Assembly: GCA_024636785.1 (NCBI GenBank) | Contig: JAGXGK010000015.1 | Coordinates: 140,349-204,348 of the forward strand | DNA: 64,000 bases | Reading direction: 5' to 3' | Source of the DNA: Gammaproteobacteria bacterium | GTDB lineage: Bacteria > Pseudomonadota > Gammaproteobacteria > SZUA-229 | Shown here: positions 29,920 through 39,727 of the stretch, piece by piece | Numbering within the stretch: the first letter of the stretch is position 1 | How the letters are laid out: the number at the start of each line of letters is the position of its first letter | Notes under the pieces: model-generated | The model's input: only the letters and a program-made list of their open reading frames with translations | Database searches by the model: none | Told to the model about the DNA's origin: nothing | Position numbers and translations under genes: made by a program

Positions 29920-30429
29920 TTATTTGGACTGAGCGCGTTTGTAGCGGGTAAACGGCATCTCTTTGTAACTGCCGCTGACGGCATATTCACCGAACATTAT
30001 CAGCTCTTCCTTGCTTCTGGTCGGACCGGTAAAGCGCGCTACCGGCTTGCCTTCCAGGTCAAAGATGATCATTACCGGCGTGGCTCTGACCCGATATTTT
30101 TTTTCAGCCATCTCTTTGCCGGTGTCGTATTCGGTGCCGTCAAAATCAACCACCGGGCTGCCACCTAGAATATCGAAAGTGTAATTATTGAAATGCTCAC
30201 GAAAATAGGCGATGACTTCGGGTTCAAGCAGGATGGTTTCCTGCATACGCTGACAAAACGGGCAGTCATCCATTTCAAAGAATACAAATACCCCTTGCTT
30301 GTCGTCGTCACGCGCTAACACCAGCTCTTCTTCAAAGTTGCCAAAGCCAAGATCAAACAATTCGGCCGACCAGGCCTGGCTCGATATGGCCGGCAGTAGC
30401 GTCATCAATAATAGTCTTATAAATTTCAT
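29920..30429 (-). CDS. Secreted thioredoxin-fold protein (SoxW/DsbC-like)
   Basis: Signal peptide; GVFVFFEMDDCPFCQRMQETILLEPEVIAYFREHFNNYTFDILGG (CPFC); RVRATPVMIIFDLEGKPVARFTG. Confidence 0.85.
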   Translation of the reverse strand: MKFIRLLLMTLLPAISSQAWSAELFDLGFGNFEEELVLARDDDKQGVFVFFEMDDCPFCQRMQETILLEPEVIAYFREHFNNYTFDILGGSPVVDFDGTEYDTGKEMAEKKYRVRATPVMIIFDLEGKPVARFTGPTRSKEELIMFGEYAVSGSYKEMPFTRYKRAQSK

Positions 30430-30534
30430 CTAACACTCCCAAAATCAGGTCAGGTATTATTTTGAACTTCCAGAGTATGGCAACATCCAATCGTTCTTGT
30501 TCAAACTTTTAACGGTTTTCAATGGATTGAGGTT

Positions 30535-30576
30535 TTTATGATCAATTATTTATGATCAATTATTTATGATCAATTA
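30535..30576. repeat. Three perfect tandem copies of TTTATGATCAATTA
   Basis: 30535-30548, 30549-30562, 30563-30576, each with the palindrome TGATCA, between divergent genes. Confidence 0.9.
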
Positions 30577-30755
30577 AAGGGGCATTTTAGTTTAAAGCGG
30601 ATGACAGCTGTAGGGTGTGGAGTGTGATTTGGCGGAAATTAAATCGATTCTTCTATCAGAATGAGCGCAGACTGCCTTTTATCTTTTACCTGAAGCAGTA
30701 GGCAGCGTAAAATCTGCGCCTCTTTTTCACATACTGTCCGTATCGCGAGTCCACA

Positions 30756-33700
30756 TTGCAAATCGATTTTAAATTAATGACTGCCCAGCTGCTGATAAAA
30801 AAATGTGGCTACGGGGCTTATGAACGCGGCCGTGATTATTTCATTCAGGGGCGCGCCGACATTGTCGAAACCCGTGATGACGGATTCGGTCGCCTCACGC
30901 TGATAAGCACCGCCCGCGGCAGCAGTCTCTATGGACAGGAAATCATCCTCAAACAGAGCCGTCAGAGTCTGGAGATCAGCGGATTTTGCGACTGCCCGAT
31001 GGACTACAACTGCAAGCATGTCGTAGCCGCCTGCCTTGCCTGGAAAGCGGAAATGGAGTCGACCGGGAAAGTCTCCTCCGGCGATTTCGAGCAGTGGCTC
31101 GGCCATTTTACCGGTCAGGGTGAGAAGGTAGAGCTAATAGCAGAGGAGAAACTGCTCTATCACCTCTCGCCTGCGCGGCGTCAGGGAAACGGTATAAGAG
31201 TGGCTTTCAGCATCGCCAAACGCAAGCGCAATGGTGAGTGGGGCAAAGGCCGTCAGGTTACCCTCTCGACGCTCACCAACCACTACAGCACACCACGCTA
31301 TATGCAGCCGCTGGACGAGGATATTGTAGCGCTACTCAAGGTCACCAGACTCAATCTCTGGAGTGGCGACACCATCTTGAGCGGTGTCACCGGCCATACC
31401 GCGTTGATGCTGATGGTGGAGAGCGGCCGGGCTTTCTGGGGCGAGGAGCGCGCCACACCTTTGCAGCTCTCCGGCGAGCGCGAGGCGATACTGGTCTGGA
31501 CGAAAAAGGGTGATCAGTATCAGTTGGGGCTTGAGCTGGCGGAAGACGGACAGATGTTGCCGGTCAATCCGCCCTGTTATATCGACCCTGAACATTCTGC
31601 CGTGGGTGAACTGCAACTGCTGCCTGGCATCACTGCGGACAAAATCGCCCTGCTGGCGAAGGCGCCACCGGTCAGCGCGAGCGAGGCCCGGCGGATCAGC
31701 CATCAGCTGGCATTGCACCATCCCGAACTGCCGACACCGGAACCGGTGCAGGTGGATGAGCTGCATGAGCCGCCAGTTGCGCATCTGTCCCTGCATTTCA
31801 ATCCCGAGCGGCCATTCGAAGCGGCCATGAGCCTGGCTTTTCGCTATGGTAAGAAGCAGATCAACCCGACCAACCCGGCGCCGGTGATCACCTGCGAGAA
31901 GGAAGATCGGCTGCTGCACATCCATCGCGACTTTGAAGCTGAAGCCGCTGCCCGCGCCACACTGCTCAATGAAACGGCGGTAATCGCGATGGAGCAGCCG
32001 GGGCAATTTATCCTGCACAGCAGCGCTACGCCCGGACGCCAGACGGCCCTGAATGACTGGTTCGATTTTCTCGATACCGCCGTGCCGCGCCTTGAGGCGC
32101 GGGGCTGGGTGGTCGAACCGGCGCCAGAAAGCCCGTTCATTCTGAGCCATGCCGAAGCGGTGGACGCCGAGGTGGATGCCTCGGAGAACGACTGGTTCGG
32201 CCTGCGTTTTGATCTGGAAGTGGAGGGCAAGAAGCTGCCGCTACTGCCGCTGGTGAGTGAGCTGCTGGCCGATTACCAAACCGGCGAGCTGCCTGAAATT
32301 CTCTATCTCGATGCCGGTGACGGTCGCTATATAACTGTGGCGGCAAGCCAGATCGAACCGGTGTTGCAGACCATTGTTGATCTCTATGATCGCGGCGGGC
32401 AGGGCGGCGAGAGCCTGCGCCTGTCACGCCTCGACGCGCCGCGCCTGCTGGAGCTGGGCGAGACCCGTGTGCGCGGCGGCGCGACTCTGCAAGCACTGGC
32501 GCGGCGGCTGCGTAATTTCGAAGGCATCAAGCCAGCCAAGGTACCCACCACCTTCAAGGGCACACTGCGCGGTTACCAGCAGCAGGGCCTCGACTGGTTA
32601 CAGTTTCTACGCAAGTACCAGCTGGCGGGCATTCTCGCCGATGATATGGGGCTGGGCAAAACCGTGCAGGCGCTGGCGCATCTGGCCATCGAAAAGCGTG
32701 CAGGGCGGATGAAACACCCCAGCCTGATCGTTGCCCCCACAAGCCTGATGGGCAACTGGCGGCGCGAGGCGGCGCAGTTTACGCCGGGACTGAAGGTGCT
32801 GGTGCTGCACGGCCCCGAGCGCAGCGAACACTTCGCCACGCTGGACAACTACGACATTATTCTCACCACCTATCCGCTACTGCCGCGTGACCACGAGGTG
32901 CTGCTGGCGAAGTCGTGGCACTATTTGATTCTCGACGAGGCGCAGCAGATCAAAAATCCCCGCTCCCAGGCCGCGCAACTGGTGCGTGAGTTGCAGGCCA
33001 AACACCGTCTCTGCCTCACTGGCACGCCCATGGAAAACCATCTGGGCGAGCTGTGGGCGCAGTTCGATTTTCTGCTGCCCGGTTTTCTCGGTGACCAGAA
33101 GAGCTTCGTTCGCCACTACCGCACCCCCATCGAAAAACAGGGCGACAACGACAAGCTCAAACGCCTTACCCAGCGCACCGCCCCCTTCATGCTGCGTCGT
33201 ACCAAGGAGGTTGTCGCCAGCGAACTGCCGCCGAAGAGTGAGCTGCTGCGCACCGTCCCTATCGAGGGCAGGCAGGCCGCGTTATATGAAAGCATCCGCC
33301 TGAGCATGGAGAAAAAGGTGCGCGACGCCATCGCCCGGAAGGGGCTGGCGCGTAGCCACATCACCATCCTCGACGCCCTGCTGAAACTGCGTCAGGTCTG
33401 CTGTGATCCGCGCCTGCTGCCCGCGGGAACCGGCGGCGTAAAAACCGGCAAGCCCATTGCTTCGGCCAAGCTGGCGATGCTGATGGAGCTGCTGCCGGAG
33501 ATGCTCGACGAGGGCCGACGCATCTTGTTGTTTTCCCAGTTCACCTCCATGCTGAGCCTGATCGAAGAGGCGCTGCAGGGCGAGAATATCGCCTACACCA
33601 AACTCACCGGCCAGACCCGCAAACGCGACGAAGCAATCGAAACCTTCCGTAGCGGCGAGGTGAACCTTTTTCTCATCAGCCTCAAGGCGGGCGGTGTCGG

Positions 33701-33974
33701 CCTCAACCTCACCGAAGCCGACACCGTCATCCACTACGACCCGTGGTGGAACCCGGCAGTGGAAATGCAGGCCACCGACCGCGCCCACCGCATCGGCCAG
33801 CAGAAACCGGTGTTCGTCTACAAACTGATCACCGAAGGCACGGTGGAAGAGAAAATCCTCGCCATGCAGGCGAAAAAACAGCAACTGGCCAACAACGTCT
33901 ACGGCAAAGGCAAAAAAGAGGGCGAGCTGCTAATCGACGCCAGCACCCTTAGTGACCTGCTGGCGGCTGATTAA
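30756..33974 (+). CDS. SWIM zinc finger + SNF2/RapA-type DEAD-box helicase
   Basis: SGFCDCPMDYNCKHVVAACLAW (SWIM CxC..CxH); GILADDMGLGKTVQALAHLA (Walker A); LILDEAQQIKN; ATDRAHRIGQQKPVFVYKLITEGTVEEKI. TTG start at 30756 or ATG at 30777. Confidence 0.95.
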   Translation: MQIDFKLMTAQLLIKKCGYGAYERGRDYFIQGRADIVETRDDGFGRLTLISTARGSSLYGQEIILKQSRQSLEISGFCDCPMDYNCKHVVAACLAWKAEMESTGKVSSGDFEQWLGHFTGQGEKVELIAEEKLLYHLSPARRQGNGIRVAFSIAKRKRNGEWGKGRQVTLSTLTNHYSTPRYMQPLDEDIVALLKVTRLNLWSGDTILSGVTGHTALMLMVESGRAFWGEERATPLQLSGEREAILVWTKKGDQYQLGLELAEDGQMLPVNPPCYIDPEHSAVGELQLLPGITADKIALLAKAPPVSASEARRISHQLALHHPELPTPEPVQVDELHEPPVAHLSLHFNPERPFEAAMSLAFRYGKKQINPTNPAPVITCEKEDRLLHIHRDFEAEAAARATLLNETAVIAMEQPGQFILHSSATPGRQTALNDWFDFLDTAVPRLEARGWVVEPAPESPFILSHAEAVDAEVDASENDWFGLRFDLEVEGKKLPLLPLVSELLADYQTGELPEILYLDAGDGRYITVAASQIEPVLQTIVDLYDRGGQGGESLRLSRLDAPRLLELGETRVRGGATLQALARRLRNFEGIKPAKVPTTFKGTLRGYQQQGLDWLQFLRKYQLAGILADDMGLGKTVQALAHLAIEKRAGRMKHPSLIVAPTSLMGNWRREAAQFTPGLKVLVLHGPERSEHFATLDNYDIILTTYPLLPRDHEVLLAKSWHYLILDEAQQIKNPRSQAAQLVRELQAKHRLCLTGTPMENHLGELWAQFDFLLPGFLGDQKSFVRHYRTPIEKQGDNDKLKRLTQRTAPFMLRRTKEVVASELPPKSELLRTVPIEGRQAALYESIRLSMEKKVRDAIARKGLARSHITILDALLKLRQVCCDPRLLPAGTGGVKTGKPIASAKLAMLMELLPEMLDEGRRILLFSQFTSMLSLIEEALQGENIAYTKLTGQTRKRDEAIETFRSGEVNLFLISLKAGGVGLNLTEADTVIHYDPWWNPAVEMQATDRAHRIGQQKPVFVYKLITEGTVEEKILAMQAKKQQLANNVYGKGKKEGELLIDASTLSDLLAAD

Positions 33975-34176
33975 GTGTGAATGATTTAAAGCTTTTACCG
34001 CAGAGGCCGCAGAGAAAAACAAATGCTTTAATCCGCAAAAAACGCCAAGGACGCCAAAAAATCTTTTTCAATTATTATTTTTTCTTTTGCCTTTTTCGCG
34101 GATATAGCTTTCGCTTTTATCTGTGTGCATCTGCGGATACAGGTTTTCGTCTTTATCAACATCCACCCACGTTCAG

Positions 34177-35550
34177 CTAATCTTTTTTAGGTCCCACCCA
34201 AACCTGCTGCACATTCACAAATTCGAGAATGCCGTGTGGTCCCAGCTCGCGTCCGTAACCGGAGCGTTTAATGCCGCCACTGGGCAGGCGTGGATCTGTT
34301 TTTACCAGGCCGTTAATGGTCACCTGTCCCGCTTCGATATCGCGCGCCATCTTTTCGGCTTTCGCGACATCCGCGCTCCAGATGGATGAGGCCAGACCAT
34401 AAGGTGTGTCATTGGCAATGGCCAGAGCGTGTTCGGCGGAATCCGCTTTTATCACCACGGCGATGGGGCCAAAGGTCTCTTCGCAGGAGACCTGCATTTC
34501 CGGGGTGACGTCTACCAGCAGGGTTACCGGATAAAAGTAACCGGGGCCTTCGGGCATCTCTCCGCCCAGCAGGCAGCGTGCGCCCTGTTCGATGGTGGTG
34601 CTGACCTGACGGTGCAATGCATCGCGCAGGTCAGCGCGCGCAATGGGGCCAACCTGGGTTGTTTCTTCGGCGGGATCACCCATTTTCAGGCCGGCCAGAT
34701 GCTTGTGAAAACGCTCGATAAAGGCGTCATAAACCGGCGCTTCTACGATGATGCGTTTGGCGGCGATGCAGGACTGACCGGCATTGATGATGCGCGATAG
34801 AGCCAGTGTTTGTGCCGCGCTGTCGAGATCGGCATCGGCCAGAACCAGGCTGGGGTCTGAGCCGCCCAGTTCCAGTACCGCAGGTTTAATCTGTCGCGCG
34901 GCCAGCGAAGCCACCTGACTTCCGGCGGCGCTGGAACCGGTTAAGGAAACGCCCTGTACGGCATCATGTTCCAGCACCAGTTTAGTCTGTTCATTTTCGA
35001 TGCGAATATTCTGCATCAGCCCTGCCGGAGCACCGGCTTTTACAAACAGCTCCGCAATGGCTTCACCGCAGGCGGGTACATGTGAATCGTGTTTCATCAG
35101 GCAGGTATTGCCCGCCATTATCGCCGGGGCGCAAAATCGGAACGCCAGCCAGAAAGGGGCGTTCCAGGGCAGAATGCCCAGCACCGGTCCCAGCGGCAGA
35201 TGCTGGACGTAGCTGTGGGTGGCATCGGAAGGCAGGGTTCTGGAGGCCAGATATTCCGCGCCGTGTTCGGCATAGTGCTCGGCGCAGCTGGCGGATTTTT
35301 CGACTTCCCCGCGAGCCTCATTAATGGGCTTGCCCATCTCCTGCGTCATCAGTTGGGCAAGATGCTCTTTATCGCTGCGCATTAATTCTGCAACCTTTCT
35401 TAACAGCTCGGCGCGCTCGGAAAAATCGGTTTTTCGCCAGTGTGCATAGGCCTGTGCAGAAGTTTCGATGCACTGTTTAAGGCTATTATCGTCAAGTGTT
35501 TCGAAACGGTGTAACTCGCTACCCGTGGTGGGATTCGTTGCTATATACAT
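34177..35550 (-). CDS. NAD(P)-dependent aldehyde dehydrogenase (succinate/aspartate-semialdehyde DH; DoeC candidate)
   Basis: LGPVLGILPWNAPFWLAFRFCAPAIMAGNTCLMKH; VLELGGSDPSLVLADADLD; NAGQSCIAAKRIIV. Confidence 0.9.
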   Translation of the reverse strand: MYIATNPTTGSELHRFETLDDNSLKQCIETSAQAYAHWRKTDFSERAELLRKVAELMRSDKEHLAQLMTQEMGKPINEARGEVEKSASCAEHYAEHGAEYLASRTLPSDATHSYVQHLPLGPVLGILPWNAPFWLAFRFCAPAIMAGNTCLMKHDSHVPACGEAIAELFVKAGAPAGLMQNIRIENEQTKLVLEHDAVQGVSLTGSSAAGSQVASLAARQIKPAVLELGGSDPSLVLADADLDSAAQTLALSRIINAGQSCIAAKRIIVEAPVYDAFIERFHKHLAGLKMGDPAEETTQVGPIARADLRDALHRQVSTTIEQGARCLLGGEMPEGPGYFYPVTLLVDVTPEMQVSCEETFGPIAVVIKADSAEHALAIANDTPYGLASSIWSADVAKAEKMARDIEAGQVTINGLVKTDPRLPSGGIKRSGYGRELGPHGILEFVNVQQVWVGPKKD

Positions 35551-35559
35551 GGGGCCTCT

Positions 35560-36822
35560 TTATTCGTTAGCGCTTTTTTTGGATAGGTCGGGTTTGTTTT
35601 TGGAGCTTTTTTTATCGCTGGTGGCGATCAGACTGGTATTGATTGCCGCGCCCTGATCGGCTTTAACGGTAAAGTTCTGTTCTACATCGTGAAAGAATGA
35701 GCCGCAGCCGTGGTCGGTGATGTAGAAGGTATCGGAGATGCCGCATGACTTGTCGCCATCAATGCCCCACATCCAGGGGATGACGTGAAAGGTCATGCCC
35801 GGCTCCAGGACGTGCGATGAGCCCTGATACAGGCTCATGATGTAACCTTCATCCCAGCTGGGGGGAAAGGCGATGCCAATGGAGTAACCCGAACGGGTAA
35901 TCAGTCTGGCGCCGACATCGTTGTCGCTGATGATGTTGCGCAGCATTTTGTCGACGTCGGAAACCGTCAGGCCGGGGCGCAGTTCTTCGCGAACATGCCT
36001 GAGTGCCGTCTTCATCAACTCCTGTGATTTGTGCATGCTGTCACTGAGTTCTCCGCAGACTACGGTGCGCATCATGGCGGTGTGGTAGCGGCGATAACAG
36101 CCGGCGATTTCCAGAAACACATGCTCGCCGGGCTGAACTACCCGTCCTTCCCAGGAGGCGTGACCGATCATACTGCGCGGACCGGAGGTGACATAGGGCA
36201 TGACCGCCGGAATTTCACCGCCGGCGGAGAACATGGCCTGACAGATGGCCGCGCCGATTTCATTTTCAGTCACCCCTGCCTGTGCGGCATCGATGCCGGC
36301 CTGCATGCCGGCTTTGGTGGCGATGGCGGCTTTCTGCATGACCTCCATTTCCACCGCTGATTTGTGCACCCGACTCTGTTCGACAATGCCGAAGCAGTCC
36401 ATCAGACGGTTGTTGGTAAAAGAGGTATGAAAATAGTCCTGATGATAGGCGGTAAAATAATAGGAGTTGCGTTCATAGCCGATGGTTTTGGTAGCCAGGC
36501 CAAATTCGATCAGGGAGGTGACCAGCATCTGGATGGCATCGCCGGTATCGGGATAGGGCCGGGATATTTCGACCCAGGTACGGGCGAACACGTTCGACTC
36601 TTCCAGCTTACGTGTGACCATAAACGGCTCACTTTCGAGCGGCACCACCAGCGCCTGAAAAAAGGAGTAGCCGGTGGTCTGGTAGTCGGTCAGGTACATG
36701 ATGTTTTCAGCATCCGAAATAATCACCGCATCCAGCAGGCGCTGTGACATGCGTTCGCGCAGCTCGCTGATACGGCGCTGATATTCCGAAAATGGAAAGG
36801 TCATGTCGTCTCTTTCAAGCAT
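35560..36822 (-). CDS. doeA: Ectoine hydrolase DoeA (M24 peptidase-like)
   Basis: YQRRISELRERMSQRLLDAVIISDAENIMYLTDYQTTGYSFFQALVVPLESEPFMVTRKLEESNV; M24 creatinase-type fold; gene context. ATG at 36807 also possible. Confidence 0.85.
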   Translation of the reverse strand: MLERDDMTFPFSEYQRRISELRERMSQRLLDAVIISDAENIMYLTDYQTTGYSFFQALVVPLESEPFMVTRKLEESNVFARTWVEISRPYPDTGDAIQMLVTSLIEFGLATKTIGYERNSYYFTAYHQDYFHTSFTNNRLMDCFGIVEQSRVHKSAVEMEVMQKAAIATKAGMQAGIDAAQAGVTENEIGAAICQAMFSAGGEIPAVMPYVTSGPRSMIGHASWEGRVVQPGEHVFLEIAGCYRRYHTAMMRTVVCGELSDSMHKSQELMKTALRHVREELRPGLTVSDVDKMLRNIISDNDVGARLITRSGYSIGIAFPPSWDEGYIMSLYQGSSHVLEPGMTFHVIPWMWGIDGDKSCGISDTFYITDHGCGSFFHDVEQNFTVKADQGAAINTSLIATSDKKSSKNKPDLSKKSANE

Positions 36823-36825
36823 GGC

Positions 36826-38079
36826 TTAGGCCTCCATCTGGCGGTCGACGGCGGCGCTGAGAATCGCCAGACCTTCATTCAGATCATTGTCGGGAATGGT
36901 TAAGGGCGGGATCAGTTTGATGACCGAGCCGCCGACGCCGCAGGGGCCGAACAACATGCCATGATCAAAACAGTCGCGGGCAATGGCTTTGGCCAGCGTG
37001 CCGTCACCGGTATCCAGTGCCTGCATCATGCCTACGCCGCGGGCAGTGAATCCCCGACTACTGAATTTTTCGGCGATGCCAGCCAGATGCTCAGCCATTA
37101 TTTCGCCTTTGCGGCGGGTGTCCGCGAGCAGAGTGTCGTCTTCAAAAAAGCGCAAAGCTTCTCGACCGGCAACGAAGGAGATGCTCTGTCCCCGGAAGGT
37201 GCCGGTGTGTTCGCCCGGCTGCCAGTGTTTGTCGTGTTCCGGTTTGACCAGGTTCATAGCCAGCGGGGTGCCCAGCCCGCCGATGCCTTTGGCCAGAGTG
37301 ACGATGTCAGGGTCGATGCCGCTTTCTTCAAAACTGAAATAGCGACCGGTACGGCCACAGCCCGACTGGATATCGTCGACTATGAGCAATGCGCCCAGAT
37401 CGCGGGCGAGCTGCTGGAGTTCCTGCAACCATTCGGTGCTGGCGGCATTGACGCCACCTTCGGCCTGTAGTGATTCCACGATAAACGCGGCCGGTTTCTC
37501 GGCACCCCCCGAAGAGTTTTCATATAAGGCTCTGAGGGTTTTCAGGCTTTGCACGCCGCCGCCCTCATTGGTATCGAAAGGCCAGTGAGAAACTTTGCAC
37601 AACGGCGCGCCGGCGGCATTACGAAAATATTCATTGGCGGTGCAGGCGAGGGCACCCAGCGTCATGCCATGAAAACCCTGACTGAAGGCCACCACATCGC
37701 TGCGCCCGGTCACGCGGCGGGCCAGCTTCAGTGCCGCTTCCACGGCGTTGGTGCCGGTGGGGCCCATGAACTGTAATTTGTAGTCCATGTTGCGTGGCTT
37801 GAGAATGGTTTCGACAAAGCCCTTGATGAACTCGCGTTTGACGGAGGTCATCATATCCAGAGTATGCAGCACACCATCGGCCTGCATATATTCGATCACG
37901 GCCTGTTTTAATTTCGGATGGTTATGACCAAAATTGAGGACCCCGGCACCGGCGAAAAAGTCGATGTACTCCTTGCCGTTTTCATCGGTCTGGCGCGCAT
38001 TGCGGGCGCTCACAAAAACTGCGGGATAAGCCCGGCAGTAAGCGCGGATGTCGGATTCATAGGTTTCAAACCAGTCCAT
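36826..38079 (-). CDS. Diaminobutyrate--2-oxoglutarate aminotransferase (EctB-like; DoeD candidate)
   Basis: MDWFETYESDIRAYCRAYPAVFVSARNARQTDENGKEYIDFFAGAGVLNFGHNHPKLKQAV; QFMGPTGTNAVEAALKLAR; LAKGIGG. Start moved to 38079; track ORF extends into a MITE-like element. Confidence 0.88.
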   Translation of the reverse strand: MDWFETYESDIRAYCRAYPAVFVSARNARQTDENGKEYIDFFAGAGVLNFGHNHPKLKQAVIEYMQADGVLHTLDMMTSVKREFIKGFVETILKPRNMDYKLQFMGPTGTNAVEAALKLARRVTGRSDVVAFSQGFHGMTLGALACTANEYFRNAAGAPLCKVSHWPFDTNEGGGVQSLKTLRALYENSSGGAEKPAAFIVESLQAEGGVNAASTEWLQELQQLARDLGALLIVDDIQSGCGRTGRYFSFEESGIDPDIVTLAKGIGGLGTPLAMNLVKPEHDKHWQPGEHTGTFRGQSISFVAGREALRFFEDDTLLADTRRKGEIMAEHLAGIAEKFSSRGFTARGVGMMQALDTGDGTLAKAIARDCFDHGMLFGPCGVGGSVIKLIPPLTIPDNDLNEGLAILSAAVDRQMEA

Positions 38080-38122
38080 AAAATACTCCTCTTGATTAAT
38101 GGTCGTTACAGTCGTGTCGTTA

Positions 38123-38310
38123 CTAAGGGACCCGGAAAATACTAATATACCATCACGCATCCCGTCTTCAGGCCATCTTTGGCCGCTCCTCAATCGCAAA
38201 ATCCTCGCCGTAGCCCTGCTACGCCTGCGGTTTTGCTCAATCAGCGCAACCAAATATGACCCAAATCCGGGCGCGATCCAAGTACATTAGTATGTTCCGG
38301 ATCCCTAAGC
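38123..38310. mobile_element. MITE-like element, 188 bp, with 28-bp imperfect terminal inverted repeats
   Basis: Left CTAAGGGACCCGGAAAATACTAATATAC vs reverse complement of right end CTTAGGGATCCGGAACATACTAATGTAC (24/28). Confidence 0.75.
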
Positions 38311-38330
38311 AGCTATTACAGTAACATTAG

Positions 38331-39503
38331 TTATTTGGTGGCAGGTGTCGAAACACCGGCTAATCGACAGAAAACCCGCATGACCGATTCAATAATCCGG
38401 TCATTGAAGTGATACTCGGGGCTGTGGCAGGGGGCCTGATAGGCCGTGCCCGCCGCTGCCTCCTCGGCCATGCCGATGAGGGCGAAAGCGCCCGGTATCT
38501 CATTCAGATAGTAGCTGAAATCTTCCGATGCCATGATCGGCAGCAGCAGATCGGAGTCCAGATAATGCTCGCCCAGCTCCTGTTGCAGTGCCTGACGGTA
38601 GCGGTGTGCCTCCTCGGGGTGATTGACGGTGGCTTCATAACGCGAGCGAATTTCGACCTCGGCGGTAACGCCATAGGTGTGCGCGGTGTTGTGGGCGATC
38701 TCTACAATCAGTTCGTTCATCAGCGTGCGCCAGCGCGGATCGGAGATACGAATGCTGCCTTCCAGGCGAACGTTGTCGGGAATAACCGTTACATTGCTGT
38801 CGGCGAGAATTGAGGTGACGCTGACCACCGCCGCTGCTTGCGGTGGCAGTCGCCGGCTGACGATCTGCTGTAAGTTAAGTGTAATGGCGGCGGCGGCGAG
38901 TACCGGATCGCGCGCGGCTTCGGGTTGTGAAGCATGCCCGCCGCGGCCCTGGATAGTCATGTGGAAAGTGCCGTTGCCGGACATCACCGCGCCATCGGGG
39001 CAGACAGCCTGACCGGCCCTAAGCGCCGGCCAGTTATGCCAGCCGAAGATGCTGTCGACACCGTCCAGCGCACCCTCTGCAATCATTTTTTTTGCGCCGT
39101 GGCCGCCTTCTTCGGCGGGCTGAAACAGCAGTGTGATCGGCCCTTGCAGTTGCGCCTCCTGTTGCTTGAACCAGACGGCAGCACCCAGCAGCGCGGCCAT
39201 GTGCCCGTCATGGCCACAGGCGTGCATTTTGCCGGGTTCGTCCGAGCAGTAATCGAGGGTCAGTTTTTCGGTGATGGGCAAGGCATCCATGTCAGCACGA
39301 AAGGCGATATGCTCACCGGCCGCCTGAGGTGCCAGCATCGCAACGGTGCCGTGTTCAGCACAGGCACGCCAGGGGATTTGCCATGCACTGAGTTGCTCAC
39401 GGATACGCGCTGCCGTGTGTTGTTCTTCCCAGGTGAGTTCGGGATGACGGTGAAACCAGTGACGCAGTTCCACCGATTGTTCTACAGCATTGTTCCAGTT
39501 CAT
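38331..39503 (-). CDS. M20 amidohydrolase; candidate N-acetyl-diaminobutyrate deacetylase (DoeB2-type)
   Basis: LRHWFHRHPELTWEEQHTAARI; FRADMDALPITEK; MHACGHDGHMAALLGAA; FQPAEEGGHGAKKMIAEG; context with doeA and DABA transaminase. Confidence 0.8.
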   Translation of the reverse strand: MNWNNAVEQSVELRHWFHRHPELTWEEQHTAARIREQLSAWQIPWRACAEHGTVAMLAPQAAGEHIAFRADMDALPITEKLTLDYCSDEPGKMHACGHDGHMAALLGAAVWFKQQEAQLQGPITLLFQPAEEGGHGAKKMIAEGALDGVDSIFGWHNWPALRAGQAVCPDGAVMSGNGTFHMTIQGRGGHASQPEAARDPVLAAAAITLNLQQIVSRRLPPQAAAVVSVTSILADSNVTVIPDNVRLEGSIRISDPRWRTLMNELIVEIAHNTAHTYGVTAEVEIRSRYEATVNHPEEAHRYRQALQQELGEHYLDSDLLLPIMASEDFSYYLNEIPGAFALIGMAEEAAAGTAYQAPCHSPEYHFNDRIIESVMRVFCRLAGVSTPATK

Positions 39504-39727
39504 TTACTAAGTGACTCCGTCAATCCGAGTGAGTTCGTCTAGCTATTTAAAAGTATAGAAAACAGTTATTCAAAATGTGAAATTAAAATGATCGTAGCAT
39601 TAATGTCATACAACACAAAGCACGGTATCGGATGTGTGTGAGCGAGGTAAATAGTTTTGTTTCTGCATTGCACTATAAAAGGGCAGCGCTTTCGAATTGT
39701 GCGTTGATGTAATTGATCCTTCCGGGT

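Noticed and set aside
30535-30576. CRISPR array
   Set aside because: Repeats are contiguous 14-mers without spacers; no cas genes. No CRISPR-like array seen elsewhere in the window.
31332-33884. Several minus-strand ORFs of 70-270 aa
   Set aside because: Antisense to the SNF2 helicase, a GC-rich frame-open artefact.
36826-38079. Interpretation as ectoine biosynthesis (ectB)
   Set aside because: No ectA or ectC nearby; neighbours are ectoine hydrolase and deacetylase, so a catabolic role is favoured.
36826-38253. Full-length track ORF for the aminotransferase
   Set aside because: The first 58 residues are translated MITE sequence; ATG 38079 (MDWFETYESDIRAYCRAYPAVF) is the natural start.
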